A stretch of DNA of 13,634 nucleotides. Source: JBELHO01 sp042091375. GTDB lineage: Bacteria > Pseudomonadota > Gammaproteobacteria > Enterobacterales > Alteromonadaceae. The stretch is from positions 1 to 13,634 of the forward strand of contig JBELHO010000069.1 of the NCBI GenBank assembly GCA_042091375.1, in the 5' to 3' direction. The position numbers were made by a program, and so were the translations under genes. Below, piece by piece: positions 7,278 through 13,634 of this stretch. The notes beneath the pieces are model-generated. The model was not told the origin of the DNA, ran no database searches, and saw nothing but the letters and a program-made list of their open reading frames with translations. Position 1 is the stretch's first letter, and every line of letters begins with the position of its first letter.

Positions 7278-8549
7278 ATGAATGGCGTCACTAAAGCTAT
7301 AGCTAAAGCACCAGTTAAAGCTTTAATCACAATAATAAAAAAAGTGTTAATTGTCTCAATTTGCTCAGTTAGCACAGTCAACTTTTGCCTAGCTGAAGAT
7401 ACACAAATAGATGGGAAGCCACTAAGTGCTGCTATGAAGCGATATCAACAGCAATGGCAAAATAACAATCCATACGACAATGAGTTTTATAGTTCATTCA
7501 GGTATAAGCAACTTAAAGGGCTTGAAATGGAAGAGGGCGTGAGCCGAAGAGATCCGAGCCAAATACTCAAAGTTGAGGACACCTATTATGTGTACTACAC
7601 CAAAGTTGTGATGGATAAACCGCCTGTGGGTTATCAAAAAGCCGATGAAAATACACCGGCAAACACATGGGATCTAGCCGACATTTTTTACGCGACTTCA
7701 AAAGATGGCATTACATGGAAAGAGCAAGGTCTTGCTGTTGCTCGAGGACCTCAAGGTGAGTTTGACGATCGCAGTGTTTTCACCCCTGGGGTATTGGCAT
7801 GGCAAGGAAAGTATTATTTATATTACCAAGCCGTAAAATGGCCTTATAACCAAAGAACCAAAAACGCCATTGGTATGAGTTGGGCTGACAGTCCATCAGG
7901 ACCTTGGCACAGACACCCAGAGCCCATTTTAACCCCGGGTAAAAGTGGTGTTTGGAAAGGCGATAAGCCGATCCGTTCCTCGATAGAAAAAGAAGGAGAT
8001 TTTGACAGTTTAAAAGTTCACGATCCCTTTTTATTGGTTTTCAATAACAAAATACACTTGTATTACAAAGCGCACCCTATGGGGCTTTCAGGCAAGCTTA
8101 AATTAACCTATCCCGACTTCTCAGGTGGTCTAGCAACGGCTGATAGTCCTTTTGGTCCTTTTGTTAAGCACCCGCAAAACCCAGTGTTAAACAGTGGTCA
8201 CGAAGTTGTTCTATGGCCTTATAAACAGGGTATTGCCGCATTAGTCACGGCCAATGGACCTGAAAAAAATACCGTACAGTGGTCACCCGATGGGGTTAAT
8301 TTTGAAGTGATGTCTCATATTGTTTTGCCACCTGACGCCGCAGGTCCTTATATCCCTGACGCATACAACAATACGAAAAACGGCGTGGGGATCTCTTGGG
8401 GTTTATCTCATATTGCTCAAAGAAAGAGCCAGCCATGGCCTCATCTCATTCGTTTTGAAACTGACTTAACCGGTCATAAATCGCGAAAATTTAAAAAAGA
8501 AAACATTAGGTTTTCCCAAGAAGCCCTAATTAACGCTGATAAACGATAA
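7278..8549 (+). CDS. GH117 family glycoside hydrolase (predicted 3,6-anhydro-L-galactosidase), exported
   Basis: Predicted five-bladed beta-propeller exo-enzyme; characterised GH117 members remove terminal alpha-1,3-linked 3,6-anhydro-L-galactose from neoagaro-oligosaccharides. I chose ATG 7278 because a strong GGGGGAAG ribosome binding site at 7265-7272 precedes it; an in-frame start 54 bases earlier lacks this. The 423-residue product begins with a basic stretch, a hydrophobic core (about 23-37) and a possible signal peptidase I cut after CLA (37-39), so it is probably periplasmic. Motifs are VSRRDPSQIL (88-97, Asp92), GEFDDRSVFTPGVLAW (160-175), KVHDPFLL (246-253, Asp249) and NSGHEVVLWPY (305-315, His308/Glu309). 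Their spacing is nearly that of the Asp90/Asp245/His302/Glu303 set I recall for Bacteroides plebeius GH117. It is followed 8 bp later by a GH29 gene. A GH43-like enzyme is the less likely alternative, and substrate variants within GH117 are possible. Confidence 0.86.
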   Translation: MNGVTKAIAKAPVKALITIIKKVLIVSICSVSTVNFCLAEDTQIDGKPLSAAMKRYQQQWQNNNPYDNEFYSSFRYKQLKGLEMEEGVSRRDPSQILKVEDTYYVYYTKVVMDKPPVGYQKADENTPANTWDLADIFYATSKDGITWKEQGLAVARGPQGEFDDRSVFTPGVLAWQGKYYLYYQAVKWPYNQRTKNAIGMSWADSPSGPWHRHPEPILTPGKSGVWKGDKPIRSSIEKEGDFDSLKVHDPFLLVFNNKIHLYYKAHPMGLSGKLKLTYPDFSGGLATADSPFGPFVKHPQNPVLNSGHEVVLWPYKQGIAALVTANGPEKNTVQWSPDGVNFEVMSHIVLPPDAAGPYIPDAYNNTKNGVGISWGLSHIAQRKSQPWPHLIRFETDLTGHKSRKFKKENIRFSQEALINADKR

Positions 8550-8557
8550 AGAGTCAT

Positions 8558-10264
8558 ATGAAAGAGATCCCAATGATGAATTCTATTAAACACTCAGTAT
8601 TACTGGCATCAGTTTTGTTTTCATGTCACAGCTTAAGCCAGGAGAGCGCTAGCCAAGAAAGTGCTAGCCAAGAAGGCGCTAGTCAAGTAAGCGCTAGCCA
8701 AAAAAAGTCAGGTCAACAAACACAAACTAAAGGCGCGTTTTATCAAGCAAACTGGCAGTCATTGTCTGCCCACCAACAAGCGCCAGAATGGTTTAAAGAC
8801 GCCAAGTTTGGTATTTATTTTCACTGGGGGCCTTATTCTGTTCCTGCCTTTGGCAATGAGCATTACCCAAGAACCATGTATGGTCATCACAGTGGAAAGA
8901 AACCAGTAGAAAATAAACAAAAGCGCAATTATAACCTTGGTGTAGGTTTTCAAACCTTTCGCGAGCATGAACATCACCAGCGCGTTTATGGCGATCCCAA
9001 AGATTTTGAATACCATGACTTGATCCCACACTTTACGGCCAGTAATTTTAATGCAGAAGAGTGGGCTGATCTGTTTTACTTGTCTGGCGCTAAATTTGCC
9101 GGGCCAGTAGCAGAGCATCACGACGGTTATGCTATGTGGGACTCACAGCTGACTCCATGGAATGCAGCAGATACAGGCCCTAAGCGAGATATTGTCGGTG
9201 AAATAGCCAAAGCTATTCGCAAACGCGATATGAAATTCATTACCACCTTTCATCATGCAAAAGGCGGTGACTTTGGGGTTGAAGCAGGTAAAAAAAGACG
9301 CCAATGGCATTACTACGGTCGGGAGCAATACCTGCTGAGAAATGATCCTCAACATCGAGACACACCAGCGTTACAAAAACTTTATGGCTCTATGCCAAGG
9401 CAACCATGGTTAGCCATGTGGAATGGCAAACTCGAAGAGGTCATTGATAACTATCAGCCCGATATGATTTGGTTTGATTCATGGCTTGATCGCATTCCAG
9501 AAAAAAATCGGCAATCGTTTGCGGCTTATTATTTGAATGCCGCAAAGCAGTGGGATAAAGAGGTGATGATCACCTATAAGCAAGAAGACATGCCTCAATC
9601 TGTCGGTGTGGTTGATTTTGAAAAAGGCCGTTTAGATGAATTAACCCCCTATAGCTGGTTAACTGATGACACCATTAGTGCTGGCACTTGGACCACCACA
9701 GGTAGTTGGTCATACACTGAAGAGTTAGTGATCAAACCGGCTGCAGAAATTATTCACACCTTAATAGATATTGTCAGTAAAAATGGGCAATTACTGTTGA
9801 ATATTTCACCAAAGGCCAACGGTGTGATCCCTCAAGCGCAAAAAGATTCGTTATTGGGTGTAGGTATATGGTTAAGAGCCAACGGCGAAGCAATATACAA
9901 CACGCGTCCGTTTACTGTTTACGGTGAGGGACCCAAACGATTAAAGTCTTCTGGACATTTTGTTGAAATGGACGGGGCATACGATCAACAAAATATTCGA
10001 TTTACAACCCGTGGTAATACTATCTACGCTATTCAAATGGGCTGGCCTGGTAGCCATAAAAAAGTGCTTATTAAAACCTTAGCAAAAGACGCATTTAAGT
10101 CGATAAAGATCACTAATGTAAGTGTTGTCGACTCTCCTGAAGTGATCACTTGGCAGTCAACCGATCTAGGCTTAGCCATCACTTCACCATTTAAAGCCTC
10201 TAATAAAGTCGCTATGGTTTATAAAATTGAAACGTCAAATTTGCAAATTGTGCTCAACAAATAA
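8558..10264 (+). CDS. GH29 enzyme 1, predicted alpha-L-galactosidase/alpha-L-fucosidase with repeat linker
   Basis: Retaining GH29 exo-glycosidase, exported, 568 residues from the first ATG. Met6 or Met7 is an equally good start, since AAAGAGAT precedes it. After a basic/hydrophobic signal (about 8-22) comes SxxQ-rich repeat sequence (27-48). LFSC at 20-23 resembles a poor lipobox, so lipid anchoring is possible but unsure. Catalytic-domain motifs: PEWFKDAKFGIYFHWGPYS (76-94, His89), EHHDGYAMWDS (186-196, His187/188), GPKRDIVGE (207-215) and IWFDSW (304-309) with Asp307 as likely nucleophile. DFEKG (353-357) and WLTDDT (367-372) are shared in form with GH29 enzyme 3, so these two belong to one branch. 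The usual Glu-Trp sugar-contact pair is Glu101-His102 here. The acid/base residue is not obvious. It lies 8 bp after the GH117 gene and is surely cotranscribed with it. Given the L-galactose operon, alpha-L-galactosidase activity is a strong alternative to fucosidase. Confidence 0.93.
   Translation: MKEIPMMNSIKHSVLLASVLFSCHSLSQESASQESASQEGASQVSASQKKSGQQTQTKGAFYQANWQSLSAHQQAPEWFKDAKFGIYFHWGPYSVPAFGNEHYPRTMYGHHSGKKPVENKQKRNYNLGVGFQTFREHEHHQRVYGDPKDFEYHDLIPHFTASNFNAEEWADLFYLSGAKFAGPVAEHHDGYAMWDSQLTPWNAADTGPKRDIVGEIAKAIRKRDMKFITTFHHAKGGDFGVEAGKKRRQWHYYGREQYLLRNDPQHRDTPALQKLYGSMPRQPWLAMWNGKLEEVIDNYQPDMIWFDSWLDRIPEKNRQSFAAYYLNAAKQWDKEVMITYKQEDMPQSVGVVDFEKGRLDELTPYSWLTDDTISAGTWTTTGSWSYTEELVIKPAAEIIHTLIDIVSKNGQLLLNISPKANGVIPQAQKDSLLGVGIWLRANGEAIYNTRPFTVYGEGPKRLKSSGHFVEMDGAYDQQNIRFTTRGNTIYAIQMGWPGSHKKVLIKTLAKDAFKSIKITNVSVVDSPEVITWQSTDLGLAITSPFKASNKVAMVYKIETSNLQIVLNK
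8636..8701 (+). repeat. 15-bp tandem repeat encoding a Ser/Ala/Gln/Glu linker in GH29 enzyme 1
   Basis: Four full 15-bp units (8636-8650, 8651-8665, 8666-8680, 8681-8695) and a partial fifth unit AGCCAA (8696-8701) encode SQESA, SQESA, SQEGA, SQVSA and SQ. The units differ at a few bases. The stretch lies directly after the signal sequence and before the catalytic domain, as expected for a flexible tether, and its period keeps the reading frame if copies are gained or lost. Confidence 0.9.
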
Positions 10265-10304
10265 ATGACGACAAATCAATACAAATTTGTTGCAATTCAC
10301 TTGC

Positions 10305-10334
10305 GGTGTGTTTATTTTATATAAAAAACACACC
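10305..10334. promoter_or_regulatory. Candidate operator, site 2 of 3: long palindrome before GH29 enzyme 2
   Basis: A 30-bp near-palindrome, GGTGTGTTT on the left and AAACACACC on the right with an AT-rich centre, has 13 pair positions of which 11 are complementary plus the central pairs (26 of 30 bases agree with their reverse complement). The inner 26 bases (10308-10333) align with the site at 12109-12134 at 21 of 26 positions. It ends 19 bases before the ATG at 10354. The centre is also TATA-like, so it may overlap the promoter -10 region, and transcription would then yield a very short leader. Confidence 0.55.
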
Positions 10335-10353
10335 AATAAATTGGTTTATAAAA

Positions 10354-11889
10354 ATGAAATTTAAAAAAATATTATTAGTTGTATTGGCAGCAAGCTCTGC
10401 TCTAGCGTATGCTGACAAGCCCAAAAAAGAAGCGGGTCAAACAGGAAAATACCAAGACTCTATTCAAGCGAAAAAAGATTGGCAAAAAATAGATAATCGG
10501 CCAATACCACAGTGGTGGCAAGATGCTAAGTTTGGTATTTTCATTCATTGGGGTGTTTATTCAGTGCCTTCCTATGCCATAAAAGGCACCTACTCTGAAT
10601 GGTATTGGCACAATAAAGATGGCTTCCCAGTCAAGAAGAAAAAACAGCTTCGTCACGAAAAAACCAATGAGTTTCACAACAAAAATTACGGAAAAGATAA
10701 ACATTATTCTGAATTTGCAGCAGAATTTAAAGCAGAAATGTTTGATCCAGATCACTGGGCAAATGTCTTTCAAGATGCCGGGGCAAAATACGTTGTACTT
10801 ACCAGTAAGCACCATGATGGCTACACATTATGGCCAAACAAACACGCCTCTGAAAGCTTTGGCATGCCCTGGAACAGCCAAGATGTTGGACCTAATCGCG
10901 ACTTAGTAGGTGAACTAACTGATGCAGTGAATAAAACCGATGTCAAAATGGGCTTGTATTATTCACTTTGGGATTGGTTTAACCCTGTATGGGAGAAAAA
11001 TAAAGCTGAGTATGTTGATCAAGTTATGTTACCTCAAATGTATGAAGTGGTTGAAAAATACAAGCCAGAAGTGTTCTTCACTGACGGCGACTGGATCATG
11101 GACTATTCGAAATGGCGCAGTTTAGAGTTTCTTGACTGGTTAACTGAACAATCATCCGTTAAAGACTCTGTTGTGTTTAACGACAGGTGGGGCAAAGTGC
11201 GTAAAAACCACGGCGGTTACTATACTACTGAGTACGGTGCTGGTTTAGAAGATGATAGCCGCCCTTGGGAAGAAAACCGAGGCATAGGCTTCTCATTTGG
11301 TTTTAATCGCAATGAAACCTTAGAAGACTACAATTCGGCTAAAAAATTGGTGTTTATGTTAGTGGATATTGTCAGTCGCGGTGGCAACTTTTTACTCGAC
11401 ATTGGTCCTACCGCTGATGGTCGCATTCCTGTGATCATGGAAGACCGTTTAATTGAAATGGGCAAATGGCTTAAAGTCAACGGCGAAGCGATCTATGGAA
11501 CGCGCATGTGGAAACACGACGCACAGTGGTCTGCTGGGTTCAACCCTGGATTTAATGATGCTGAAAGTTTTGGTGACAGGCGTCACGGCGGATACGACGT
11601 TTACTCAGTGACTTTAAACCCGCCTGAAGGGCGTGCGGTTAAAGAGTTGTTTTTTACTCAAAAAGGCAGTGATGTTTTCGCCATGCTCCCATCTTGGCCA
11701 GAGAGTAATAAGATCACTATTAAAGATATCAATATTACTCAACAGACAAAAGTCACTATGTTAGGTGTTGAACAAAACCTTACTTATAAAGTCACCAGTG
11801 AGGGTGTTGAAATTGAGCTACCACAGTTACTACCGGGCAAGTTACCTGCTGAGTACATTTGGACCTTAAAAGTGACTAATGCCAGTTAA
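10354..11889 (+). CDS. GH29 enzyme 2, alpha-L-fucosidase-type, periplasmic
   Basis: Retaining GH29 exo-glycosidase of the canonical fucosidase type, 511 residues. ATG 10354 was chosen because it starts a clear signal peptide, MKFKKILLVVLAASSALAYA with cleavage near residue 20; an in-frame GTG further upstream falls inside the palindromic regulatory site. No lipobox cysteine is present, so it should be soluble in the periplasm. Motifs matching the Thermotoga maritima fucosidase active site (recalled) are GIFIHWGVYSVPSYA (61-75, His65), SEWYWH (81-86, Glu82/Trp83), TSKHHDGYTLW (150-160, His153/154), LYYSLWDW (201-208, Tyr203), FFTDGDW (241-247, nucleophile Asp244) and YYTTEYG (289-295, candidate acid/base Glu293). 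A C-terminal beta-rich domain follows from about 420. It has a fucosidase-like active site, unlike enzymes 1 and 3. It appears separately transcribed, with its own upstream operator-like site and a terminator after it. Confidence 0.94.
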   Translation: MKFKKILLVVLAASSALAYADKPKKEAGQTGKYQDSIQAKKDWQKIDNRPIPQWWQDAKFGIFIHWGVYSVPSYAIKGTYSEWYWHNKDGFPVKKKKQLRHEKTNEFHNKNYGKDKHYSEFAAEFKAEMFDPDHWANVFQDAGAKYVVLTSKHHDGYTLWPNKHASESFGMPWNSQDVGPNRDLVGELTDAVNKTDVKMGLYYSLWDWFNPVWEKNKAEYVDQVMLPQMYEVVEKYKPEVFFTDGDWIMDYSKWRSLEFLDWLTEQSSVKDSVVFNDRWGKVRKNHGGYYTTEYGAGLEDDSRPWEENRGIGFSFGFNRNETLEDYNSAKKLVFMLVDIVSRGGNFLLDIGPTADGRIPVIMEDRLIEMGKWLKVNGEAIYGTRMWKHDAQWSAGFNPGFNDAESFGDRRHGGYDVYSVTLNPPEGRAVKELFFTQKGSDVFAMLPSWPESNKITIKDINITQQTKVTMLGVEQNLTYKVTSEGVEIELPQLLPGKLPAEYIWTLKVTNAS

Positions 11890-11907
11890 TCAGAACAATC
11901 ACTTGAG

Positions 11908-11939
11908 CTCATAAGTGCCGTTTTATCGGCAACTATGAG
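11908..11939. repeat. Imperfect inverted repeat after GH29 enzyme 2
   Basis: A 13-base left arm CTCATAAGTGCCG and right arm CGGCAACTATGAG flank a 6-base TTTTAT loop, with two mismatched pairs in the stem. It lies 18 bases after the stop codon and five bases ahead of the intrinsic terminator. No T-run follows, so it is not itself a terminator; a 3'-end stabilising hairpin or a decayed mobile repeat are possibilities. Confidence 0.6.
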
Positions 11940-11944
11940 GAGAG

Positions 11945-11972
11945 AAAACGCAGCTTAACCGCTGCGTTTTTT
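11945..11972 (+). terminator. Intrinsic terminator after GH29 enzyme 2
   Basis: A perfect 10-bp stem, AAAACGCAGC and GCTGCGTTTT, encloses the loop TTAACC and runs straight into a T-tract. It ends the transcript of GH29 enzyme 2, so the third GH29 gene needs its own promoter. Because the stem is flanked by A-run and T-run it could also work in the opposite direction. Nothing further was recognised between here and the operator-like site at 12109. Confidence 0.9.
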
Positions 11973-12108
11973 ATCGTTCAAGAGGCATTGCAATATTAAA
12001 TACACAGCGAGGTTTGACGCCACGCTCAGGTGTTGATGTTCATATTCTTAACCCGTTAACGACTTTTGAACCCGCTTTAGACGAATTGTGATTGATTTAT
12101 TATTTTAA

Positions 12109-12134
12109 ATGTGTATTATTTATAAAAAACACAT
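12109..12134. promoter_or_regulatory. Candidate operator, site 3 of 3, before GH29 enzyme 3
   Basis: A 26-bp site with outer arms ATGTGT and ACACAT (AATGTGT/ACACATT if one base is added on each side) and an AT-rich centre containing TTTATAAAAA. It matches the palindrome before GH29 enzyme 2 at 21 of 26 positions and the divergent-region site at 20 of 26. It ends 19 bases before the ATG at 12154, the same distance as at the other GH29 gene. Confidence 0.52.
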
Positions 12135-12153
12135 TGATCGGTTTGAGTTAATA

Positions 12154-13634
12154 ATGAAATACAATAAAATTCGAGCAGCGATAGGTGCTTTACTCCTATC
12201 TTCAGTGGTTGGTTGTGTACCAACCTCAGAAACAAAGCAAACATCAGTTGATTATACACCACCTGAAAAATTTGAGCCTACTATTGAATCACTACAACAG
12301 TATCAAGCACCTGAATGGTTTAGAGATGCTAAGTTAGGTATTTACCTTCATTGGGGCGCATACTCAGTTGCCGAGCGCGGTGAGTGGTATGCTCGCAAGT
12401 TATACATACAGGGAACACCTGAGTATAAACACCATGTAAAAACCTACGGGCATCCTTCAGAGTTTGGTTACAAAGACTTTATTCCTATGTGGAAAGCTGA
12501 AAACTGGGATCCTGATGCGCTAGTTGCCTTGTTTAAAAAAGCTGGGGCAAAATATTTTTCTCCTGCAGCGGTTCATCACGATAATTTCGACTTGTGGGAT
12601 TCAAAGCATCACAAGTGGAATTCTGTCAATATGGGACCTAAACGCGATATTACCGGGGAATGGAAAAAAGCAGCTGAAAATCACGGTTTGCGTTTTGGTG
12701 TGACCACCCATTTATCGCGAGCTTATAGCTGGCTAAACGTCGCTAATCAATCAGATACAAAAGGGCCATTAAAAGGCGTACCTTATGATGGTGACAATCC
12801 TGAATACGATGATTTCTACTTTCCAAAACACAGTGATACCCACAGACGTGCTGCTGAAAAGCCGCCTAAATGGTGGCGCGATCACTGGGCTGCTCGAATG
12901 AAGGATTTGATTGACAAATACGATCCCGACCACTTTTATTTTGATTCTGCCGTGCCATTTCGCGGCGAGGATGCAGGCAAAACTGGTATGGAAGTGATTT
13001 CGTATTTATACAATAACTCCATGAAGAATAATAATGGCAAACAAGAAGCGGTTATGGCCATTAAAGAGCGTCCATGGCAAGGACTCTATGCTGAAGGCAT
13101 GGCAACCCTTGACTTTGAACGCGGCAAAGCCAGTCACATTCTAGACAAACCTTGGCAAACTGATGATTCGTTAGGATCTTGGGGATATAACGCCAAATGG
13201 CCTCATGGCCTAATGGATGCCAACATGGTGGTGGACAAGTTCTTAGACATGGTCAGTAAGAATGGGAACATGCTGTTAAACGTACCTATCAAAGCTGACG
13301 GCACTCTAGATGCAGAAACAACAAAAACCTTAGAAGGCATGGGTGAATGGTTTGCTATTAACGGCGAAGGGATCTACGGCTCAAGACCTTGGTACATGTA
13401 TGGCGAAGGGAAAACCAATGAAGTGCCACACAAAGCAACGCGATCGCCGTTCACTAAAAAAGACATACGCTTTACGACCAATAATGGCTACTTATATGCA
13501 TACGTACTCGACTGGCCTGGCGCAGGACAAGTGGTGACCATTGAAAATATTGTTGCCATGAATACCCGTCTGTCGGCTGTTGAATCCGTTTCTATGTTGG
13601 GGCATGAAGGTGAAATCCAATGGCATCAACACGG
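12154..13634 (+). CDS. GH29 enzyme 3, lipoprotein, 3' end cut off; predicted alpha-L-galactosidase/alpha-L-fucosidase
   Basis: Retaining GH29 exo-glycosidase. 493 codons are visible and the frame stays open to the right edge, so the C-terminal end is missing. The N-terminus is a lipoprotein signal: basic start, hydrophobic 8-18 and lipobox VVGC with Cys21; residue +2 is Val rather than Asp, which favours the outer membrane. Catalytic-domain motifs are PEWFRDAKLGIYLHWGAYS (53-71, His66), GEWYARKLY (76-84, Glu77/Trp78), VHHDNFDLWDS (140-150, His141/142), MGPKRDITGEW (160-170) and FYFDSAVPF (261-269) with Asp264 as likely nucleophile. LDFERGKASH (319-328) and WQTDDSLGSWGY (334-345) follow, then a C-terminal beta domain from about 420. 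The pattern is close to GH29 enzyme 1 and unlike the canonical fucosidase form of enzyme 2. It has its own upstream operator-like site, and a terminator separates it from enzyme 2. Lactonase, LgoD and GH117 context argues for L-galactose release; fucose remains possible. Confidence 0.93.
   Translation, partial: MKYNKIRAAIGALLLSSVVGCVPTSETKQTSVDYTPPEKFEPTIESLQQYQAPEWFRDAKLGIYLHWGAYSVAERGEWYARKLYIQGTPEYKHHVKTYGHPSEFGYKDFIPMWKAENWDPDALVALFKKAGAKYFSPAAVHHDNFDLWDSKHHKWNSVNMGPKRDITGEWKKAAENHGLRFGVTTHLSRAYSWLNVANQSDTKGPLKGVPYDGDNPEYDDFYFPKHSDTHRRAAEKPPKWWRDHWAARMKDLIDKYDPDHFYFDSAVPFRGEDAGKTGMEVISYLYNNSMKNNNGKQEAVMAIKERPWQGLYAEGMATLDFERGKASHILDKPWQTDDSLGSWGYNAKWPHGLMDANMVVDKFLDMVSKNGNMLLNVPIKADGTLDAETTKTLEGMGEWFAINGEGIYGSRPWYMYGEGKTNEVPHKATRSPFTKKDIRFTTNNGYLYAYVLDWPGAGQVVTIENIVAMNTRLSAVESVSMLGHEGEIQWHQH

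Noticed and set aside
7082..7381. Minus-strand open frame of 99 codons with hydrophobic content in the divergent region
   Set aside because: It overlaps the signal-peptide part of the GH117 gene antisense, lacks a clear ribosome binding site, and its hydrophobicity follows from AT-rich sequence rich in T-containing codons.
8759..9121. Minus-strand open frame of 120 codons inside GH29 enzyme 1
   Set aside because: It is antisense to the conserved catalytic motifs of GH29 and has no supporting signal.
10281..10290. Short palindrome ACAAATTTGT after GH29 enzyme 1, considered as a terminator
   Set aside because: It has no GC-rich stem and no following T-run, so read-through into the next gene cannot be excluded.
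11972..12091. Plus-strand frame open for about 40 codons ending at TGA 12089, reading like a protein C-terminus
   Set aside because: It has no start codon, its upstream part lies in the intrinsic terminator, and I recognise no homology. It may be a gene relic between the two GH29 genes, but the support is too weak.
1..13634. Search for tRNA or rRNA genes, CRISPR arrays, insertion sequences and attachment sites
   Set aside because: No cloverleaf-like sequence, spaced direct repeats, transposase or integrase sequence was recognised by eye.

Overview
The window looks like a polysaccharide-utilisation region from a marine, algae-associated gammaproteobacterium, most likely of the Alteromonadales. 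This rests on the AT-leaning base composition, the exported glycoside hydrolases including one lipoprotein, and the protein sequence style; the genus cannot be fixed from the sequence alone. Two divergent blocks meet at an intergenic region around 6958-7277.

Left block (minus strand, 6957 down to beyond base 1): a compact run of seven genes with short gaps or overlaps. In transcription order they are an L-galactonate 5-dehydrogenase (LgoD-like zinc alcohol dehydrogenase), a fuconolactonase-type amidohydrolase, an altronate dehydratase (UxaA), a UxuB-type long-chain polyol dehydrogenase, a KDPG aldolase (Eda), a KDG kinase (KdgK) and a type-2 L-fucose/L-rhamnose mutarotase cut by the window edge. 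Read together this is an oxidative route for L-galactose: L-galactonolactone -> L-galactonate -> D-tagaturonate -> D-altronate -> KDG -> KDPG -> pyruvate + glyceraldehyde-3-phosphate. The expected first enzyme, L-galactose 1-dehydrogenase, is not in the window. An L-fucose route is unlikely: no enolase-type fuconate dehydratase, ketodeoxyfuconate dehydrogenase or diketo-acid hydrolase is present, and a 6-deoxy sugar acid has no C6 hydroxyl for KdgK to phosphorylate.

Right block (plus strand, 7278 to the right edge): an exported GH117 enzyme (family known for removing 3,6-anhydro-L-galactose from agar oligosaccharides) followed by three GH29 enzymes (alpha-L-fucosidase / alpha-L-galactosidase family), the last cut by the edge. 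Beside the L-galactose pathway, the best reading is a locus for the end-stage breakdown of a red-algal galactan (agar or porphyran type): the hydrolases free L-galactose-type sugars outside the cytoplasm, and the left operon burns the L-galactose. At least some of the GH29 enzymes are then better predicted as alpha-L-galactosidases than as fucosidases.

Regulation: a 26-bp AT-rich motif with TGT...ACAC ends occurs in the divergent intergenic region (over the -35 position of the catabolic operon) and again just before the second and third GH29 genes, suggesting one shared regulator. No regulator, transporter or sulfatase gene lies in the window. A clear intrinsic terminator follows the second GH29 gene.
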